Shown here piece after piece: positions 18,451 through 21,718 of a DNA stretch of 21,718 bases. The position numbers and the translations under genes were made by a program. Numbering within the stretch: position 1 is the first letter of the stretch; each line of letters begins with the position of its first letter. The stretch is from Chara braunii (taxonomy: Eukaryota > Streptophyta > Charophyceae > Charales > Characeae). The stretch lies in the NCBI GenBank assembly GCA_003427395.1, contig BFEA01000157.1, forward strand, positions 1,254,498 through 1,276,215. Direction: 5' to 3'. The notes beneath the pieces were generated by a model. It was given only the letters and a program-made list of their open reading frames with translations. It did not search any database and was not told the origin of the DNA.

Positions 18451-18918
18451 TTACGCACCGGCCCGTCGGGTGGTGATGTTTACCCTATCCTGCCCATTGC
18501 GCTCTAGGATGAAATTGGCCTGTGGCCCACATCCCCTCGGTTGGTCCCAGACAATATTGGCTACCGACTCTGCTTCTACGACGACTATATCCAAGTTATT
18601 CAGGACGATGACGGCACGCCGCATTCCTCCTGGCGAATTCCAATTTACACGCTCTCCCTGGGGCCCGAGAATCTCACCCTTAAGGGACCTGCTGCATCTC
18701 TGTCTCATGATATCATGGTTGAGTCTTGGGCAAGTCCGTACGAAATGTTCGACCATTGTGCAATACCTGCATTGCTCATTAGACGGATCCCTTTTGCCAT
18801 ACCCCGGATTGGCCACTTCTGCCGGAACTACGGCCTCTTGGGGCGGGAGGGCGGGTCGGGACACCTGTGCCCCTATCTGTACTACCTGTTGTGTTTTGAC
18901 AAAGTATATGGCATGCAT
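18451..18918 (-). pseudogene. Gag-like zinc-knuckle ORF fragment
   Basis: A 155-codon minus-strand frame contains CRYCTMVEHFVRTCP at about residues 50-64, a canonical C-x2-C-x4-H-x4-C zinc knuckle of the kind retroelement Gag proteins use to bind RNA. Downstream of it is a basic stretch (RQRCSRSLKGEIL) and then a hydrophobic segment (RRAVIVLNNLDIVVVEAES). No capsid domain, protease or RT is joined to it, so it is a fragment, or one exon of a spliced gag: a gtaagt donor overlaps its end near 18448. It sits between the AACTTAT hairpin array (upstream in its own direction) and the conserved block (downstream), suggesting that all three belong to one element family different from the gypsy copy. 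A plus-strand frame over the same bases (18320-18955) lacks any motif and is taken as its shadow. Confidence 0.6.
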
Positions 18919-19098
18919 CCCTACTTTGATTTTTTGGTTTGACTTTCAGGACTAAAACCAGATTAAGTAGAGGAATGACTGTGTAATGTCAGTTTTTGTT
19001 TTGTTGTTTGACTGAGAGCAGATTGTAAGAAGGGAATGCATCTGGGGGGAAGGTTGGGAGGAAGGCAGTATTGCTTTAAAGTTTGACTGGGTCATCAA

Positions 19099-19727
19099 GG
19101 CTGGGAAGTCCCCATAAGTTTGGGGAGACCCAGTGCTATGTTTATTTTGGATTGTGTGGAGCATCAGACCATTCTATAAGTTCAGGTGGTCTGATTGCTC
19201 TGGAGGCTGGGAAGTCCCCATAAGTTTGAGGAGACCTAGTGTTGTGGGATTGCTTTGAGAATCAGGCCGCTCTATAAGTTTAGGTGGTCTGATTGCTCTG
19301 ACTTGCGAGGGCTTGTTGTGCCTGACTTTTTCAGGGGCCAAGTGCATTCTGTAAGTTCAGGTGCCTTGGTTGCCTTGTTTATTTTGTTTTTTTTTTGTTT
19401 ATTTGGTTCTGAACGAGGAGGTCTGAGCCATTCTATAAGTTTAGGTGGCTCAACCTCTTCCTGCTTTTATTCTGAGAAAGTAAATTTGACAGAGGGCAGA
19501 CCATTGTACAAGTTTAGGTGGTCTAGCCCAATGCCTCGCACAAGTTGAATCGGAGAGGAATGAATCAGGCAGAGAGCCAGACTGTTCTGTAAGTTCAGGT
19601 GGTCTGACTCAAAGCCTCGCACATGCTGGAACCCAAAGGTTATAATCTGGCTATATTCTATTACTATTTTTACCTATGAACAGGCTAGTCAGGCAGGGTC
19701 CCATAAGTTTGGGTGGCCTGACTATAG
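19099..19727 (-). repeat. Second AACTTAT hairpin array (nine copies, inverted relative to 1986-3045)
   Basis: The plus strand shows ataagtt (or a close variant), complement of AACTTAT, nine times with paired arms: CTGGG+TCCCC/GGGGA+CCCAG (19101-19133), ATCAGACCA/TGGTCTGAT (19163-19195), CTGGG+TCC.C/G.GGA+CCTAG (19207-19239), ATCAGGCC/GGTCTGAT with one wobble (19261-19293), CCAAG+GCA/TGC+CTTGG (19338-19369), GAGGT+TGAGCCA/TGGCTCA+ACCTC (19418-19457), GGGC+AGACCA/TGGTCT+GCCC (19494-19529), GAG+CAGAC/GTCTG+CTC (19574-19610) and TAGTCAGGC+CCC/GGG+GCCTGACTA (19686-19724). Stems are longer than in the left array, and the loop is often ttctataagttcagg. Stems differ between most copies yet stay complementary. 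Confidence 0.88.
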
Positions 19728-19942
19728 CGTATCACAAACTGAAGAGAGTATTAATTAAGAGTATAACTGAGGGTAACTTGGGCCGACTGAGCATTGTTTC
19801 TAAGACGAATGGCTCAGTCCCACGCCCGCTTCGAAGATTAAGCTCAGAGAGATATATAGAAAGTGCCTTCGAGGGGAACATGTTCTGTTTGGGAAGACGT
19901 TCCATCCTGTGGGTGATATGGTGGAGGAGATGTACCTTGGAA

Positions 19943-20347
19943 ATGGAAGGTGCCAGGGTGGAGGAAGGGGAAGCCACAAAACAACTTCGGCAACTGATTC
20001 AGAATGAAATCGCGGCACAGTGGAAAGTCACCAAAGAACACTTGGACCTGGCCCATACCAGAGGTGACATTGACCCGCTAATCTCCAAGTTCTGTAAGGA
20101 ATGGCTAGGAGGGGAACGAGGGGGCTGGGTGGCCGAGGTTAAATGGTCGGAGAAGAATCTGGACCAGTTACAGGAGACAGAGGGAGAAGGGAACCATCTC
20201 CCACAGGAGGCAGAGATAGTTAGAGACTACCGCCTGCATTTCCACGAGTGGACAGCAGTAGACCCCAGAGAACTTTTGAGACCGGCACAAGAGTTCGCAG
20301 ATCCATTCCCCCCCCACCCTCTGGCACTGGTGGAGTGTCTGGTATGA
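19943..20347 (+). CDS. Unrecognised 134-codon frame, possible exon
   Basis: From the Met at 19943 the frame encodes a hydrophilic, charged protein rich in Glu, Gln, Trp and His (for example QLIQNEIAAQWKVTKEH, later FHEWTAVDPRELLRPA). Its composition looks more protein-like than neighbouring frames. The frame is open further upstream to 19676, but that part runs through the hairpin array and is not credible. At the 3' end the stop overlaps a possible splice donor (ctggtatgag, about 20338-20347), so it may be an internal or 5' exon. I recognise no family. It may belong to a transposable element given the setting. Confidence 0.3.
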   Translation: MEGARVEEGEATKQLRQLIQNEIAAQWKVTKEHLDLAHTRGDIDPLISKFCKEWLGGERGGWVAEVKWSEKNLDQLQETEGEGNHLPQEAEIVRDYRLHFHEWTAVDPRELLRPAQEFADPFPPHPLALVECLV

Positions 20348-20421
20348 GCACCATTCGCGCAGCAAGAAGCCCCTAAGCCTTTGTGTCCACAGGTACTTAC
20401 TTCTCTCAGTCCGGTACATGT

Positions 20422-20521
20422 TATCCCACATCATCTCATATTATTTCATATTATTTCATATCACTTCATAATCTTTCCATATCACCATCCCATACCACCT
20501 CACATCACCCCATATCATCTG
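20422..20521. repeat. ~10-bp catatcatt-type simple repeat
   Basis: Imperfect tandem copies of catatcat, catatta and cataccac words on a purine-poor plus strand. Confidence 0.65.
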
Positions 20522-20523
20522 AC

Positions 20524-20939
20524 GGGACGCTGGACCCGGTTTCCAGCACATTTTCCTTCTGCTCCTTACTGTCATCCGGTTTCTGAACAATTGGTGTCTA
20601 GGAATGCTAGGAATGCTGGATTTTCCAACTGACGTGATGTTACCAAGTTAAATGGGACGCTATTTCCAGCAAAAAAAAAAAGAGAGAGAGACTTTCTTCA
20701 GCTTTCACACAACTTCTCAGATATTCTCAAGGATAGTGCGGTAGTGTGAACTAGGTGGGCTGGGGAACGGACAGGGATCACTGGTGCCCCCCAGTGACCT
20801 TGCTAGGTGCCGACCCAAGGCCTTGGCTTGGAAAGTACAGGATAATTAGCAATGGGACGCTGGACCCGGTTTCCAGCATGCTATCTCACGGTCCTTATGT
20901 TCTTCTTCCAAATGTGAGGGACGCTGGACCCGGTTTCCA
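20524..20939 (+). repeat. gggacgctgg hairpin repeat, three full copies and one deleted
   Basis: A 22-25-base word beginning gggacgctggacccggttt occurs at 20524, 20854 and 20918. In the first two, GCTGG pairs with CCAGC around a 9-nt loop. In the third the right arm has changed to ccaac. A copy at 20654-20671 has lost part of the left arm and loop. Start spacings (130, 200, 64) are near multiples of ~65 bp, suggesting a decayed 65-bp tandem array. Between them TCACTGG pairs with CCAGTGA (20778-20797). A short A-run followed by (GA)n lies near 20671-20691. Confidence 0.75.
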
Positions 20940-20979
20940 ACTGGTGTTGCTCCCCACCAATAGATGGAGCTGGTCGGGG

Positions 20980-21017
20980 ATGCTAGCGGTGGCTGTCTAT
21001 ACCAGCACCTCTAGCAT
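20980..21017. other. Long imperfect hairpin
   Basis: ATGCTAG+GGTG+CTG (20980-20995) pairs with CAG+CACC+CTAGCAT (21003-21017) around tctatac, 14 base pairs with one mismatch and one bulge. A further stem, CCCGAA/TTCGGG with a 3-nt loop, lies at 21082-21096, with outer TGTCC/GGACA. Confidence 0.65.
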
Positions 21018-21158
21018 TGTCCCAGGGTTAAATCACCAATAGCTCCGCCAGTGTTGGGAAATTACGTTGTCCTGGCAAGTACCCGAAGTTTTCGGGGTTC
21101 GGACACAGGGCCGGCGATGTCCCAAAAATCGTAATTTTCTTTTGCCCGTGCACGAAAG

Positions 21159-21174
21159 AAAAAAAAAAAAAAAA
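21159..21174 (+). repeat. Poly(A) run
   Basis: Sixteen consecutive A. It could be a simple repeat or a retroposed tail. I see no clear target-site duplication or element end around it. Confidence 0.7.
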
Positions 21175-21314
21175 GGTATTTGTACTGCAATGATGTCGGG
21201 CAGGGTAGTCTAGGAAGCCGTGCTCACAGTCTTGAATGCATCTTACAACGAAGACGGTCACATTCTGAACTCGTTGTTTTCTTTTTTTTATTTCTCTTTT
21301 GTTTGTTATGTGCC

Positions 21315-21718
21315 CCCTGCCAACGAGGCAGGGCGGAATCCGTGATCTACTCTAGCTGTGTTTCCCCAGATGATTATCACCCTGATGTATCCAACCGTTT
21401 TCAAGGCCGAATCCGTGTTTTCGTTTTTTTTTTCTTGTTTCCTTTTTCTGGAATCTGACAATCTGAATCCGTGATCTGCTCGAGCTGTGTTCCCTCAGAG
21501 GATTGTAACCCTGCTGACACTAGCACTTACGGGAACGTATCTTGCCATTTTCACGGCCGAATCCGTGTTCCTGTCTTTTTTTTTTTTTTGAGTTTCTGGA
21601 ATCTGACAACCTGGCGACGGGGCTGAGATGCCCTCACTGAGGGCACACTCACACTAACACTTCTGAGAATGTATACAGCTGCAATCACGTTCAGAACTTT
21701 GTTTCTTTTTCTTGTTTT
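21315..21718. repeat. ~130-150-bp tandem repeat with T-runs and hairpins, cut by window edge
   Basis: Repeated words in order: gaatccgtgatct (21336, 21465), ggccgaatccgtg (21405, 21555), each followed by a long T-run, ctggaatctgacaa-like (about 21448, 21598), and acactarcactt (about 21518, 21652). Hairpins inside: CCCTGCC/GGCAGGG (21315-21333) and TGCCCTC/GAGGGCA (21629-21645). The array probably continues to the right. Confidence 0.7.

Overview
The window looks like repeat-dominated nuclear DNA of a eukaryote. I recognise no intact cellular gene. The only confidently identified protein-coding material is a decayed Ty3/gypsy LTR retrotransposon on the minus strand (about 8195-14038). It has a 234-bp 5' LTR, a primer-binding site resembling the one for plant initiator tRNA-Met, a 1.5-kb leader, and gag, protease, RT, RNase H and the integrase zinc-finger region. 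The coding part carries two frameshifts and six premature stops. The element ends abruptly inside integrase, so the integrase core and 3' LTR are missing. Its style suggests a green-plant lineage; a charophyte alga such as Chara is my guess, from general family resemblance only.

Layout: a GC-rich ~60-bp tandem repeat (1-225); gene-poor DNA with a pair of long-stem hairpins (1479-1604); an array of about 15 short hairpins sharing the loop AACTTAT (1986-3045), followed by a conserved block (3395-3633); gene-poor DNA with an Asp/His-rich low-complexity stretch (4651-5447); a run of four different minisatellites (6214-8150); the gypsy element (8195-14038); a hairpin-rich, gene-poor tract (14039-17954); a second copy of the conserved block (18221-18440, minus strand), a gag-like zinc-knuckle ORF (18451-18918, minus) and a second AACTTAT hairpin array (19099-19727, minus); an unrecognised 134-codon frame (19943-20347, plus); and further hairpin and tandem repeats to the end.

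The most striking signal is a recurring design. Short repeats keep a constant loop, while their flanking arms differ from copy to copy yet stay complementary. It is clearest in the AACTTAT family, with 24 copies in two arrays. Stems include CACACC/GGTGTG, GGAC+TCC/GGA+GTCC, ATCAGACCA/TGGTCTGAT, GAGGT+TGAGCCA/TGGCTCA+ACCTC and TAGTCAGGC/GCCTGACTA. The two arrays, each followed by the same conserved block, lie in opposite orientation about 15 kb apart, so they appear to be two diverged copies of one composite repeat. Families with unrelated loops but the same design occur at 1479-1604, 7572-8107 and 15920-16545. This is either a class of structured RNA repeats or the footprint of a mutational process, such as template switching, that keeps hairpin arms complementary.
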